Below, piece after piece: positions 26,242 to 34,090 of a DNA stretch of 64,000 bases. This DNA comes from Brucella pseudogrignonensis. GTDB taxonomy: Bacteria > Pseudomonadota > Alphaproteobacteria > Rhizobiales > Rhizobiaceae. Both the position numbers and the translations under genes were made by a program. The notes below the pieces were generated by a model, which searched no databases, was not told the origin of the DNA, and saw only the letters and a program-made list of their open reading frames with translations. The DNA lies in NCBI RefSeq assembly GCF_002252525.1, contig NZ_NNRM01000053.1, positions 62,001-126,000 of the forward strand, written 5' to 3'. Each line of letters opens with the position of its first letter. Positions within the stretch are counted from its first letter, which is position 1.

Positions 26242-27512
26242 TATTCGCCTCCTCCATTTGAATTAACGGAGCCGAATTTTGCGAGCGAAGCTGCAAGTTC
26301 AGGATGCTCAACAGCATAGGTTTCAAGTGGGATGCCAGCGACTGCTGCTTCCCATGCCTGCTGTACGGCGCGAACACCAGCTGCCGGGCCGCCCGGGTGG
26401 CTGACAATGCCGCCGCCGCATAGATAAAGCAGATCCGTCGTGCGACCTGTGCGCTCATAGGTTTCAGGTGCCTGTCCGCCCCACTGGCCGGAACCAGCAA
26501 CGGGAAGCGGGCAATCGGACGGATCAAACAGTGGCGTGCTGACAGCCTTGAACGAATTGACGAAGCTTTCGTCTGGCTCCCAATATTTCACGCGGATGCC
26601 GTTGATCTGGAACTGATCGACGCCTAGAAGGCGCCAGAACTGCTGATAAACACGGAAATCCATGCCTGCGCCCGGATTACGGGTCAGAATATCCCAGCCA
26701 TTGCGATGCGCGTGCAGAACAAGGCCGGAGCGCTTGCGCAGGAAGCTCATCCCGCCAAAGCCCACCGAATTGATGTTGACCACGGCGCAATTGCCGCCAG
26801 CCTCCAGCACCATGTCATGGTTGCGCATCATCTCGTCAGGATCGGCGTGCGAAATGCCGAAGGCGTACATAACCTTCTTGCCGGTCCTCTGCTCGTGATT
26901 GAGAATAAGCGGCATGATAGCGGCGATGCGCTCTTTGAGCGGCGAATAGGCCGGGCTCATCAGCTTTTCATCATCTTTGATGAAATCGACGCCGGATTCG
27001 ATCAATTCGCCAACGAGTTCTGCTGTTTCATGCGGACGTAGGCCGAGCGCGGGCTTAACGATGGTGCCGATGATCGGTCGCTTTTCAACGCCCGTCAGAC
27101 GACGGCTGCCAGCAATGCCGAACTGCGGGCCGGGATGCGCGCTTTTGAAGGCTTCCGGCAGCTTCATATCGACCACGCGGATGCCGGTCATGCCCTTGAT
27201 CGAGTAAACACCGCCAACGGCAATCGTCATCAGTGCTGCAAGATCAGTACCGATTGCGTCGAGTGGAAAGGCGATGTCGACATCGGCGCGCTTGATTGGG
27301 CCGTGACCTGATTCAAGTTCTGGCCAGGCTGGAACTGTTGCATCTTCAAGCGGACGGATTTCCAGAACACGCGCTGCAACGCGGGCCTTGAGCTCTTCTG
27401 TTTCACCGGGGAGGGCGACAAAAGTGCCGGTCGACTGATCGCTGGCGATCTTGGCGGCCATCTTTTCGATGCTGCCGGTTGTCTCAATGCGATAGGTCAG
27501 ACAGATATTCAT
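26241..27512 (-). CDS. oiaX: RuBisCO-like protein, probable 3-oxo-isoapionate 4-phosphate decarboxylase
   Basis: 423 residues from the ATG at 27512 (MNICLTYRIETTGSIEK), where RuBisCO large-subunit homologues begin. RuBisCO landmarks: GTIVKPALGLRP near residue 152 (active-site Lys), GVDFIKDDEKL near 180 (carbamylated Lys with Asp and Glu metal ligands), LHAHRNGWDILTRNPGAG near 270, and the phosphate loop CGGGIVSHPGGPAAGV near 370. RuBisCO-like enzymes in apionate routes act on 3-oxo-isoapionate 4-phosphate, either as decarboxylase (OiaX, giving L-erythrulose 1-phosphate) or as transcarboxylase/hydrolase (OiaT, giving glycolate and 3-phosphoglycerate). I favour OiaX because eryH and eryI, which consume L-erythrulose 1-phosphate, are in the same locus. 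OiaT is not excluded. First gene of the operon. Confidence 0.78.
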   Translation of the reverse strand: MNICLTYRIETTGSIEKMAAKIASDQSTGTFVALPGETEELKARVAARVLEIRPLEDATVPAWPELESGHGPIKRADVDIAFPLDAIGTDLAALMTIAVGGVYSIKGMTGIRVVDMKLPEAFKSAHPGPQFGIAGSRRLTGVEKRPIIGTIVKPALGLRPHETAELVGELIESGVDFIKDDEKLMSPAYSPLKERIAAIMPLILNHEQRTGKKVMYAFGISHADPDEMMRNHDMVLEAGGNCAVVNINSVGFGGMSFLRKRSGLVLHAHRNGWDILTRNPGAGMDFRVYQQFWRLLGVDQFQINGIRVKYWEPDESFVNSFKAVSTPLFDPSDCPLPVAGSGQWGGQAPETYERTGRTTDLLYLCGGGIVSHPGGPAAGVRAVQQAWEAAVAGIPLETYAVEHPELAASLAKFGSVNSNGGGE

Positions 27513-27642
27513 CGGATTGTTTGTCGCTCGCTGCTCGTGTTCCACCCATGCCAGAGATACTCTGACAGCTTATTCCGCGCATTTGCCTGAAAGTATCTCC
27601 TCACTTTCCGGGATGCGATTGAAGCGCTTGGCTCTGAGTGCG

Positions 27643-27666
27643 AACTGGTATAATGAGTATTCCAAT
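27643..27666. promoter_or_regulatory. Candidate GntR operator between oiaX and its regulator
   Basis: AACTGGTATAA (27643-27653) runs directly into TGAGTATTCCA, the same two words found at the internal site 24862-24891 but without the intervening bases. Read together, TGGnATA and TATnCCA form an imperfect dyad with a 5-nt centre. It lies in the 264-nt region between the divergent oiaX and GntR genes, as expected for an operator that controls both. Confidence 0.6.
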
Positions 27667-27775
27667 ATCTGCAAGCGGAAAATTGTTAGCCCATTCACGA
27701 GATCGTGGGTAACGGCTTTCATCTGATCGCTTGAAGATGCATAAGGGGGAGAAAGCTCATGAACAGTGAGATGCA

Positions 27776-28480
27776 ATGAACAAGCCCATGGAACCTATCG
27801 TTCGCCGTAAGCTATCCGACGAAGTTTTCGACCGGCTCGAAAACATGATTACGTCTGGCGAATTGACGCCCGGCGATGAAATGCCGTCTGAGCGTGTATT
27901 GATGGAGCGCTTTGGCGTCGGCCGCCCGGCGATCCGCGAGGCGATGCAGTCGCTTGCCAAAATGGGGCTTGTCAGCATTTCACATGGTGAACGTGCTAAA
28001 GTTCTCAAACTGACTGCGCGTTCAATTTTGCAGCAAGTCGATCCGACAGCCAAAATCATGCTTGCGCAATCGATGGATACGCTGGAGCATCTTAAAAGCG
28101 CACGTATCTTTTTTGAACGCGGCATCGCACGCGAAGCGGCACTCAAGGCAAGTGACAAGGATGTTGCGGAGCTTCGCGCCATCGTCGAACGCCAGCGGGA
28201 TTCGCTGGGTGATGCCGATGCATTCATTTCAGCCGATATGGAGTTTCATATCCGTATCGCGAAGATTTCAGGCAATCCTATCTTTGTCGCGGTGAGCGAA
28301 TCCATGCTTGCGTGGCTGCGTGAATATCACACGCATATGCTGATCTGGACGGGTAAAGAAAAATACACGCTGGTCGAGCATGAAGAGATTGTAGACAAGC
28401 TGGCCGTAAAAGATGCGGATGGTGCAGAAGCGGCAATGCTCAATCACCTGGAGCGTTCGCGCGCGCTTTATACGAAATAG
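27776..28480 (+). CDS. GntR/FadR-subfamily regulator of the apiose operon
   Basis: 234 residues. Winged helix-turn-helix with GELTPGDEMPSERVLMERFG (about residues 28-47) then VGRPAIREAMQSLAKMGLV, and an FCD-type C-terminal domain with metal-ligand positions such as DMEFHIRIAKISGNP near 154 and EHEEIVDKL near 206. The sequence resembles the NanR-like branch. It is divergent from the RuBisCO-like gene and flanked by a candidate operator whose words recur inside the operon, so it most likely represses the apiose genes and responds to a pathway acid such as D-apionate; the ligand is inferred. Confidence 0.85.
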   Translation: MNKPMEPIVRRKLSDEVFDRLENMITSGELTPGDEMPSERVLMERFGVGRPAIREAMQSLAKMGLVSISHGERAKVLKLTARSILQQVDPTAKIMLAQSMDTLEHLKSARIFFERGIAREAALKASDKDVAELRAIVERQRDSLGDADAFISADMEFHIRIAKISGNPIFVAVSESMLAWLREYHTHMLIWTGKEKYTLVEHEEIVDKLAVKDADGAEAAMLNHLERSRALYTK

Positions 28481-28512
28481 CCTTTTTCGAGAGGCGCTCT
28501 GTTTGTATTTAC

Positions 28513-28555
28513 GCGCATCTTGTCCGAAAGCCGGTTCCCACTTTTCGGGATGCGC
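28513..28555. repeat. Imperfect palindromic intergenic repeat (REP-like)
   Basis: GCGCATC (28513-28519) and GATGCGC (28549-28555) bracket a partly complementary core containing CCGAAAG and CTTTTCGGG. A close relative is at 31031-31073. Short palindromic elements of this sort are frequent between genes in Rhizobiales. It fills the gap between two convergent genes and may act as a terminator for both. Confidence 0.7.
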
Positions 28556-28556
28556 T

Positions 28557-29576
28557 TTAATTTTCAGGAATGTTCTCTCTGAAGATCACCTGAACGCGAG
28601 GTGGCTGCTGGTCGAATGGCTCGGCCTTGATGCTGCTCATCAAGGTGGCCAGTGCTTCGCGTGCTTCAACGCGCGGATTCTGGTCAATGACGGCATCCAT
28701 CGTGCCATTCAACAGAAGTCGCTTAGTGCTTTCGGTCAGTTCATGGCCGATGAAAATGATCGAATCTGATTTGCCTGAATCCATCAGTGCCTGTCCGATG
28801 CCCTGATTGCCAGCGCCGAGATTATAGATGCCTGCAAGGTCGGAGTGGCGTTTAAGCAAAGCTATGGTTTCTGAGTAGGCTTTTTCACGGCTGTCTTCGA
28901 TCTCGTTGAGTTCGACGATATTCAAGTGCGAAAACTCTTCTGCAATGACACGTCGAAAGCCCATTTCGCGCTCTTCGTGGCCGCGATAGGAAAGTGATCC
29001 GGCAAAAAGTGCGATTTTGTTTTTGGACTGTTGGCCGAGAAAACGACCGAGAATATAGCCGCCGAGGCGACCAGCTGCACGGTTATCGATGCCGATATAG
29101 CCGACGCGCGGCACATGCAGAATGTCGGACGCGATGGTGACGATATGGGTGCCGGATTCGGCGAGGGCGCGCATGGCTTCACGCACGGTTGGGTGATCCA
29201 GTGCAATCACGCCAACGCCCTGTGCCTGCCCCTTGAGGTCTTCAAGGGTGCGCGCAAGCGTGTCAGGGTTGAAGCCTTCAACACTATGGATTGTAAGCTC
29301 GATTTCGGGCCTCAAGGCTGCTTGCCTCGCGATCTGGTCGCGCAGATTTGCAATGAAGGTGTTGGTGCCCGCTGGCAAAACGAAATCCAGTTTGATGCGG
29401 TCGGTGGTATTTGGGTTGAGCTGCGCGCTGCCGGGGAGATAGCCAAGATTGCGCGCGGCTTCGAGGACGATTTCACGCGTGCGCTCTTTCACGCCTTCGC
29501 GGTTGTTCAATACGCGATCGACCGTGGCGCTGGAAACGCCCGCTGTTCTGGCAATGTCACTCACCGTGGAACGCAA
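28557..29576 (-). CDS. LacI-family transcriptional regulator (ATVDRVLN subtype)
   Basis: 339 residues. The helix-turn-helix is TVSDIARTAGVSSATVDRVL (residues 4-23); the recognition helix has ATVDRVL in place of the usual TTVSRVL, a variant shared by a subgroup of LacI proteins with RbsB-like sensor domains. The sensor has DFVLPAGTNTFIANLRDQIA near 70, YIGIDNRAAGRLGGYILGRF near 163 and IYNLGAGNQGIGQALMDSG near 255. It is divergent from the dehydrogenase operon that begins at 29935, with short ATGAT repeats near both genes. Probably a sugar-responsive repressor of that operon. Inducer unknown. Confidence 0.85.
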   Translation of the reverse strand: MRSTVSDIARTAGVSSATVDRVLNNREGVKERTREIVLEAARNLGYLPGSAQLNPNTTDRIKLDFVLPAGTNTFIANLRDQIARQAALRPEIELTIHSVEGFNPDTLARTLEDLKGQAQGVGVIALDHPTVREAMRALAESGTHIVTIASDILHVPRVGYIGIDNRAAGRLGGYILGRFLGQQSKNKIALFAGSLSYRGHEEREMGFRRVIAEEFSHLNIVELNEIEDSREKAYSETIALLKRHSDLAGIYNLGAGNQGIGQALMDSGKSDSIIFIGHELTESTKRLLLNGTMDAVIDQNPRVEAREALATLMSSIKAEPFDQQPPRVQVIFRENIPEN

Positions 29577-29594
29577 ATCACACTCCTCACCAAA

Positions 29595-29800
29595 ATGATG
29601 GAAAATGATGTATTTCGATTTGTGTAAGATGCAAGGCTTCTTGTGTCTCAGTCATCCATTTTCCTCATGAAATCGGCTTTGATGTTATATAAATCCATCA
29701 AAAAGCATCATTAATTTATATATGAACATTATAATTCAAAAGAATGTTCCGAAAATTGATCGGATACGATGTTAAATGATGTAAAATGATTTTATATGAT
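29595..29800. promoter_or_regulatory. 10-bp phased ATGAT repeats in a divergent promoter region
   Basis: The 358-nt region between the LacI gene and the dehydrogenase is AT-rich and holds no gene. ATGAT starts at 29595 and 29605 near the LacI gene, and at 29776, 29786 and 29796 near the dehydrogenase operon, each step being exactly 10 bp. ATCA on the same strand at 29697 and 29707 adds an inverted pair with the same spacing. A TTGACA at 29802 directly abuts the second array, followed 17 nt later by CATTAA as a poor -10. These look like helically phased binding half-sites for the LacI protein; the assignment is inferred. Confidence 0.55.
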
Positions 29801-29934
29801 GTTGACACTGCCGCATTGAATCTTCATTAATCCTCAAATTGCCAATGGAGGTTGGCATTTTCCTCGAATGAGGACGGGCCTTTTTGTCGATCTTTCGATG
29901 ATATGTGGGCTTGGAAATATAATGGGAGGATGCA

Positions 29935-31026
29935 ATGAGCGAAGCGCGAGGCTTTGTTCCTGATCCGCAGGTGCGGGCTCGGGATTTCAAAATCGGCTGT
30001 ATCGGCGCAGGCATGATCATGGCCGAGTGCCACCTTGCTGCCTATAAGGAAGCGGGCTTTACGGTCGCGGCAATCGCCTCACGTACCAAGGCAAAGGCCG
30101 AAGAGGTCGCCGCGCGCTGGGGTATCGCGACCGTGCACGACACGCCAGAAGCGCTGATTGCCGACGAGGCTATCGAAATCATCGATATTGCTTATCCGCC
30201 GGATCAGCAGCCTGCACTCATTCGCAAAGCGCTGGCACAGCCGCATATCAAGGGCATCCTTGCGCAAAAGCCACTGGCGCTGACGCTTGAAGAGGCTATT
30301 TCGCTTCGCGATGAGGCGGCAAAAGCGGGTAAAATCCTCTCGGTCAATCAGAACATGCGTTACGACCAGTCGATGCGCGTGTTGAAGCAAATTCTCGACA
30401 AGGGTGAGTTGGGTGCACCTGTCATGGCGACAATCGAGATGCGCGCAATCCCGCACTGGCAGGGGTTTCTGGAAGATTATGACCGTCTGACGCTTTCCAA
30501 TATGAGCGTGCATCATCTTGATGTGCTGCGCTTCCTGTTTGGTGAGCCTGAAACGATCACCACGCTGACACGCACTGACCCACGCACTCAGTTTGAACAC
30601 AAGGACGGCATCACCGTTTCGACGCTGATGTTCCCGAGCGGTGTGATGGCTGTTTCGATGGAAGATGTCTGGTCCGGGCCGCGCGAAGAGGGCTTTGACA
30701 GCGATATTTACATTAAATGGCGCGTTGAAGGTACGGATGGTGTGGCACAGGGCACGATTGGCTGGCCGGATGGCTCGCCATCAACGCTGACCTATGCGTC
30801 GAAAAAGGCAACGGGCGGCAAATGGGTGAGCCCGAAATGGGAAACGATGTGGTTCCCGCATGCTTTCATTGGGGTGATGGAGCAGCTGCAATACGCCATT
30901 CAGTCTGGCGAGCCGCCAGCACTTTCAGTGGCAGACAATGTGAAAACGGTTGCGCTTATCGAGGCTGGCTACAGGTCGATTGATGAAGGTCGCACGGTCA
31001 GATTGTCCGAAATATCAATCAAATAA
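29935..31026 (+). CDS. Gfo/Idh/MocA-family sugar dehydrogenase
   Basis: 363 residues. Cofactor site KIGCIGAGMIMAECHLAAYK at 19-38; catalytic-lysine motif ILAQKPLALTLEEA near 104; substrate half with LTLSNMSVHHLDVLRFLFGE near 183. It probably oxidises a sugar or its lactone-forming aldose with NAD(P). First gene of a plus-strand cluster with a TIM-barrel isomerase, DUF4432 protein, SDR and lactonase. It is not close in sequence to ApsD at 18556 beyond the family motifs, so a different substrate is expected. GGGAGGATGCA supplies the ribosome site. Substrate unknown. Confidence 0.83.
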   Translation: MSEARGFVPDPQVRARDFKIGCIGAGMIMAECHLAAYKEAGFTVAAIASRTKAKAEEVAARWGIATVHDTPEALIADEAIEIIDIAYPPDQQPALIRKALAQPHIKGILAQKPLALTLEEAISLRDEAAKAGKILSVNQNMRYDQSMRVLKQILDKGELGAPVMATIEMRAIPHWQGFLEDYDRLTLSNMSVHHLDVLRFLFGEPETITTLTRTDPRTQFEHKDGITVSTLMFPSGVMAVSMEDVWSGPREEGFDSDIYIKWRVEGTDGVAQGTIGWPDGSPSTLTYASKKATGGKWVSPKWETMWFPHAFIGVMEQLQYAIQSGEPPALSVADNVKTVALIEAGYRSIDEGRTVRLSEISIK

Positions 31027-31030
31027 ACGA

Positions 31031-31073
31031 GCGCATCCCGAAAAGTGCGAAGCGGTTTTCGGAAAAGATGCGC
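31031..31073. repeat. Imperfect palindromic intergenic repeat (REP-like)
   Basis: GCGCATC (31031-31037) and GATGCGC (31067-31073) with an inner CCGAAAAG and TTTTCGG. Same 43-bp length and core as the element at 28513-28555, in the opposite orientation. It lies between the dehydrogenase and isomerase genes. Confidence 0.7.
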
Positions 31074-31110
31074 GTTCATAAATAGTCTATAAACCGGGAG
31101 GGTTTTCAAC

Positions 31111-32025
31111 ATGATGCAGGTGGGTATTTTCAGCGGCTATTTCCCTTATTCGCTTGAGGAAACAGCTAAAAAAATCCGTGCACTCGATTTCAATACGGTC
31201 CAGCTGGACATGCACTTCAAGGATATGGATCTCAGCGCTGGTCAGATCACCAAGGATAAGTGTGTTCGAATTCGCGAGACGTTCCGCGATCATAATCTGC
31301 CGATCTCGTGCATTTCCGGCTATACGAATATCATTCACCCGGACAAGGCAGAGCGCGAGCGCCGTGTGGGCTATCTCAAAGAGATTATCCGCCATGCGCA
31401 ATATCTCGGCACGCCTTATGTGATTTCGGAAACCGGTACTTACAATACTGAATCCGACTGGGTTCACCACCCGAAGAACAAGACCGAAGAAGGTTTTGAA
31501 GAATGCCGCAAGGTCATCGCTGATCTGTCGCAATTTGCTTATGACCACGGTGCGATTTTCCTGCTCGAAACCTATGTGAACAACGTCGTCGGTTCGGTCG
31601 AGGAAACGGTGAAAATGTTTGCGCAGGTCGATCATCCGGGCCTTGGCCTGCTGATGGACCCGACCAATTATTTTGAGACGCACAACATCGACCGGATGGA
31701 TGAAATTCTCAACCAGGTGTTTGATACGTTGAGCGATAAGATCAAAATCGGTCATGCCAAGGACGTCAAGCGCTCAGGTGATGACAAGACGGAAAAGCAT
31801 GCTGATATCGGTGATGCCGATGCCCTTGAAAGCCATACTTTCCGCGGCGTTGGTGAGATCGAACTGCCGGCTCCGGGTCTCGGTTCACTGAACTATGACC
31901 TCTATCTCAAGCGCCTTGCACAAAAGCATCCGAATATTCCGATGATTATCGAACATCTCGATGAGGCCGATGTGCCACGCGCGAAGAAGTTCCTCGACGG
32001 AAAGCTGCGCGCGCAGGGCCTCTAA
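31111..32025 (+). CDS. Sugar-phosphate isomerase/epimerase, xylose isomerase-like TIM barrel
   Basis: 304 residues of the AP endonuclease 2 fold. Metal-site elements in order: FLLETYVNNVVGSVEE near residue 150 (Glu), GLGLLMDPTNYFETHN near 178 (Asp), IKIGHAKDVKRSG near 212 (His and Asp) and MIIEHLDE near 286 (Glu). It could be an epimerase or isomerase of a 3-keto or 2-keto sugar made by the dehydrogenase upstream. OiaC-type decarboxylases of apionate also belong to this fold, but nothing else here points to that. GGGAGGG lies 9 nt before the ATG; a second ATG follows at once. A terminator-like hairpin follows at 32045. Confidence 0.8.
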   Translation: MMQVGIFSGYFPYSLEETAKKIRALDFNTVQLDMHFKDMDLSAGQITKDKCVRIRETFRDHNLPISCISGYTNIIHPDKAERERRVGYLKEIIRHAQYLGTPYVISETGTYNTESDWVHHPKNKTEEGFEECRKVIADLSQFAYDHGAIFLLETYVNNVVGSVEETVKMFAQVDHPGLGLLMDPTNYFETHNIDRMDEILNQVFDTLSDKIKIGHAKDVKRSGDDKTEKHADIGDADALESHTFRGVGEIELPAPGLGSLNYDLYLKRLAQKHPNIPMIIEHLDEADVPRAKKFLDGKLRAQGL

Positions 32026-32044
32026 TTCACCTCGGGCGGGGTGG

Positions 32045-32075
32045 GGCGGTCGGTGCTTGCATCGACCGCCATTTT
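32045..32075 (+). terminator. Stem-loop with T-run, terminator or attenuator
   Basis: GGCGGTCG (32045-32052) pairs with CGACCGCC (32063-32070), extended inward to a 4-nt loop, followed by ATTTT. The next gene in the same direction starts at 32116, so the hairpin either ends the first two-gene unit or reduces read-through. Confidence 0.65.
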
Positions 32076-32115
32076 AAATGAAATGGCTGTAAGCCTCAGT
32101 GTCTAAGGTTCGAGA

Positions 32116-33297
32116 ATGGTGAAGCTTTATGGAGAGGCGAGATCGCGTCGCGACATCGCCGCGAGCAGTGGCTCTTTTGCGCAATTTGCAGGCGTTCGCC
32201 TAATGGTGCTTGAAGACGGATTGGAACGCGGCGTTAGAATGCTGGAGTTTCGTTCAGGCACCGGTTTGCGCTTTACCGTTCTAGTTGATCGCGCGCTCGA
32301 TATTGCCGACTGCGACTATCGTGGCATGGCTATCGGCTGGCATTCTCCGTCGGGTTTCCGTCATCCGGGACTGCATGAATATGAGGGCGAGGGCGGTCTT
32401 GGCTGGATGCGTTCTTTCTCCGGCCTGATGGTGACATGCGGTCTGGACCATATCCTCTTCATGTATGACGAGGTGGCGGACCATTATAATTACAAGCCGC
32501 GCCAGACGATCAAGCACTCCATTCATGGCCGTGTTGGCACTATTCCTGCAAAGCTGACTGGCTATGGTGAGCGCTGGGAAGGCGATGAATGTTATCTCTG
32601 GTGCGAGGGTATCGTCACACAGGGAACCGTGTTCGGTGAGCATCTTGAACTGACACGCCGCATCGAAATCAAAGCTGGTACAAACGATATCAAGCTGACG
32701 GATCGCGTGACCAATCGCGGTTTTTATCGCACGCCGCATATGTATTGTTATCACATTAATGTCGGGCATCCCGTTTTGGCCGAAGGCTCACGTTATCTGG
32801 CACCTGTCAGGGATGTGGTCTGGGCGGCTCATGCCGGAGAAGACTACAAAAAGCAGAGCGTCGGATATCGTACGCTGCCTGCACCGCAGATGAAGTTTCA
32901 TGAGCAGGTCTGGCAGCATGACATGGGCGCTGATGCCAATGGCGAAGTGTCGGTTGCGCTGGTCAATGACAAGCTGGGCATCGGTTTTGAAGTCGTTACC
33001 CGCAAGGATCAGTTCCCCTGCATGTATGAGTGGCAGAATCTGCAGGCCGGGCAATATGCGCTCGGTATCGAACCTGCGACCAATCACGTTCTGGGACATG
33101 GTGCTGCCCGTGACCGCGGCGAACTGATCTGGCTCGAACACGGCGAAGAGCGCCGTTATGATAGCACGTTCCGTATTCTTGGTGATGCGGCGAGCATCGC
33201 GGAAACAGAAACACGCATTGCCGCAATCGCGAAGCAGCCAATTGAGGAATATCCGGTGCCATCAGGCAATCACATTGCAATTGGAGGCCGCTCATGA
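32116..33297 (+). CDS. DUF4432 aldose 1-epimerase-like protein
   Basis: 393 residues of the galactose-mutarotase superfamily, DUF4432 branch. Recognisable pieces are FTVLVDRALDIADCDYRGMA near residue 53, GMAIGWHSPSGF near 71, SIHGRVGTIPAKLTGYGERW near 135, YCYHINVGHPVLAEGSRYL near 212 and ALGIEPATNHVLGHG near 316. The family probably interconverts anomers of an unusual sugar or binds sugar; no member is tied to a specific substrate that I can name with confidence. It overlaps the SDR gene by 4 nt. Its presence suggests the pathway starts from a free cyclic aldose or aldose derivative. Confidence 0.8.
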   Translation: MVKLYGEARSRRDIAASSGSFAQFAGVRLMVLEDGLERGVRMLEFRSGTGLRFTVLVDRALDIADCDYRGMAIGWHSPSGFRHPGLHEYEGEGGLGWMRSFSGLMVTCGLDHILFMYDEVADHYNYKPRQTIKHSIHGRVGTIPAKLTGYGERWEGDECYLWCEGIVTQGTVFGEHLELTRRIEIKAGTNDIKLTDRVTNRGFYRTPHMYCYHINVGHPVLAEGSRYLAPVRDVVWAAHAGEDYKKQSVGYRTLPAPQMKFHEQVWQHDMGADANGEVSVALVNDKLGIGFEVVTRKDQFPCMYEWQNLQAGQYALGIEPATNHVLGHGAARDRGELIWLEHGEERRYDSTFRILGDAASIAETETRIAAIAKQPIEEYPVPSGNHIAIGGRS

Positions 33298-34064
33298 CCG
33301 CACGATCGCCGTTTTCCGTTGCGGGCAAAACCATTCTCTACACGGGTGCTGCCGGTGGCCTCGGTCTTGAAACCACGCTCAATTTTCTACGTGCTGGCGC
33401 ACGGGTTGTGGCTATCGATCATGATCCGAAAAAAATCGAAGAGCTGAAAGGCAAGGCCAAGGACGAGGGGCTTAGCGGACTTTCGATCCATGCGCTCGAT
33501 CTGTCGGATTTGCAGGCACTCCGCCCCGCATTGGAAGCGATTAGTCGTGAGGCCGGTGGCTTTGATGTCGTGATCAACAATGCTGCGATTTATCCGTCCA
33601 AGCCATTTGAAGACTATACGCTTGAGGAAATGCAGAAAGTGCAGCACATCAATGTCGATGCGGGCATTGTCTGTGTTCAGGTGGCGCTGCCGCATATGCG
33701 TGAAAAGGGGTGGGGTCGTATTATCAATATCGCCAGCGTGACTGCCTATGGCGGCTGGGCACTCCTTTCGCCTTATGTGCAATCAAAGGGCGCGCTCATT
33801 GGGCTTTCGCGTGCCTGGGCACGCGAGTTCGGTACCTATGGCATTACCGTCAATGCAATCTCTCCGGGTGCTTTTCCAACAGATGCCGAGAAAATCCACC
33901 CCGACCCGGAAGGCTATACGAAATTCGTGCTTGAGCGTCAGGCTGTTAAGCGTCGCGGATCGTCGCGGGATATTGCCTCGGCTTTGATGTTCCTTGCCTC
34001 TGATGAAGCAGGATTTATCACCGGGCAGACCTTGAATGTCGATGGCGGATGGGTGATGCATTAA
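33294..34064 (+). CDS. Short-chain dehydrogenase/reductase
   Basis: 256 residues, classical SDR. Cofactor motif YTGAAGGLGLETTLNFLRAG near residues 17-36, DVVINNAAIYPSKPFEDY near 92, catalytic Ser in IINIASVTAYGGWALL near 140 and YVQSKGALIGLSRAWA near 161 with Tyr and Lys, then GQTLNVDGGWV at the C terminus. An acidic residue after strand 2 (AIDHDP) suggests NAD. It probably oxidises the sugar or a reduced intermediate; SDR plus lactonase next door would fit aldose to lactone to acid. Substrate unknown. Confidence 0.85.
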   Translation: MTARSPFSVAGKTILYTGAAGGLGLETTLNFLRAGARVVAIDHDPKKIEELKGKAKDEGLSGLSIHALDLSDLQALRPALEAISREAGGFDVVINNAAIYPSKPFEDYTLEEMQKVQHINVDAGIVCVQVALPHMREKGWGRIINIASVTAYGGWALLSPYVQSKGALIGLSRAWAREFGTYGITVNAISPGAFPTDAEKIHPDPEGYTKFVLERQAVKRRGSSRDIASALMFLASDEAGFITGQTLNVDGGWVMH

Positions 34065-34090
34065 GGAAAGAGTTTGCATTGGAGGAATGC

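Noticed and set aside
31111-32025. OiaC (3-oxo-isoapionate decarboxylase) for the TIM-barrel protein
   Set aside because: It shares the xylose isomerase-like fold, but the apiose operon already has the kinase/RuBisCO-like branch and this gene belongs to a different, separately regulated cluster.
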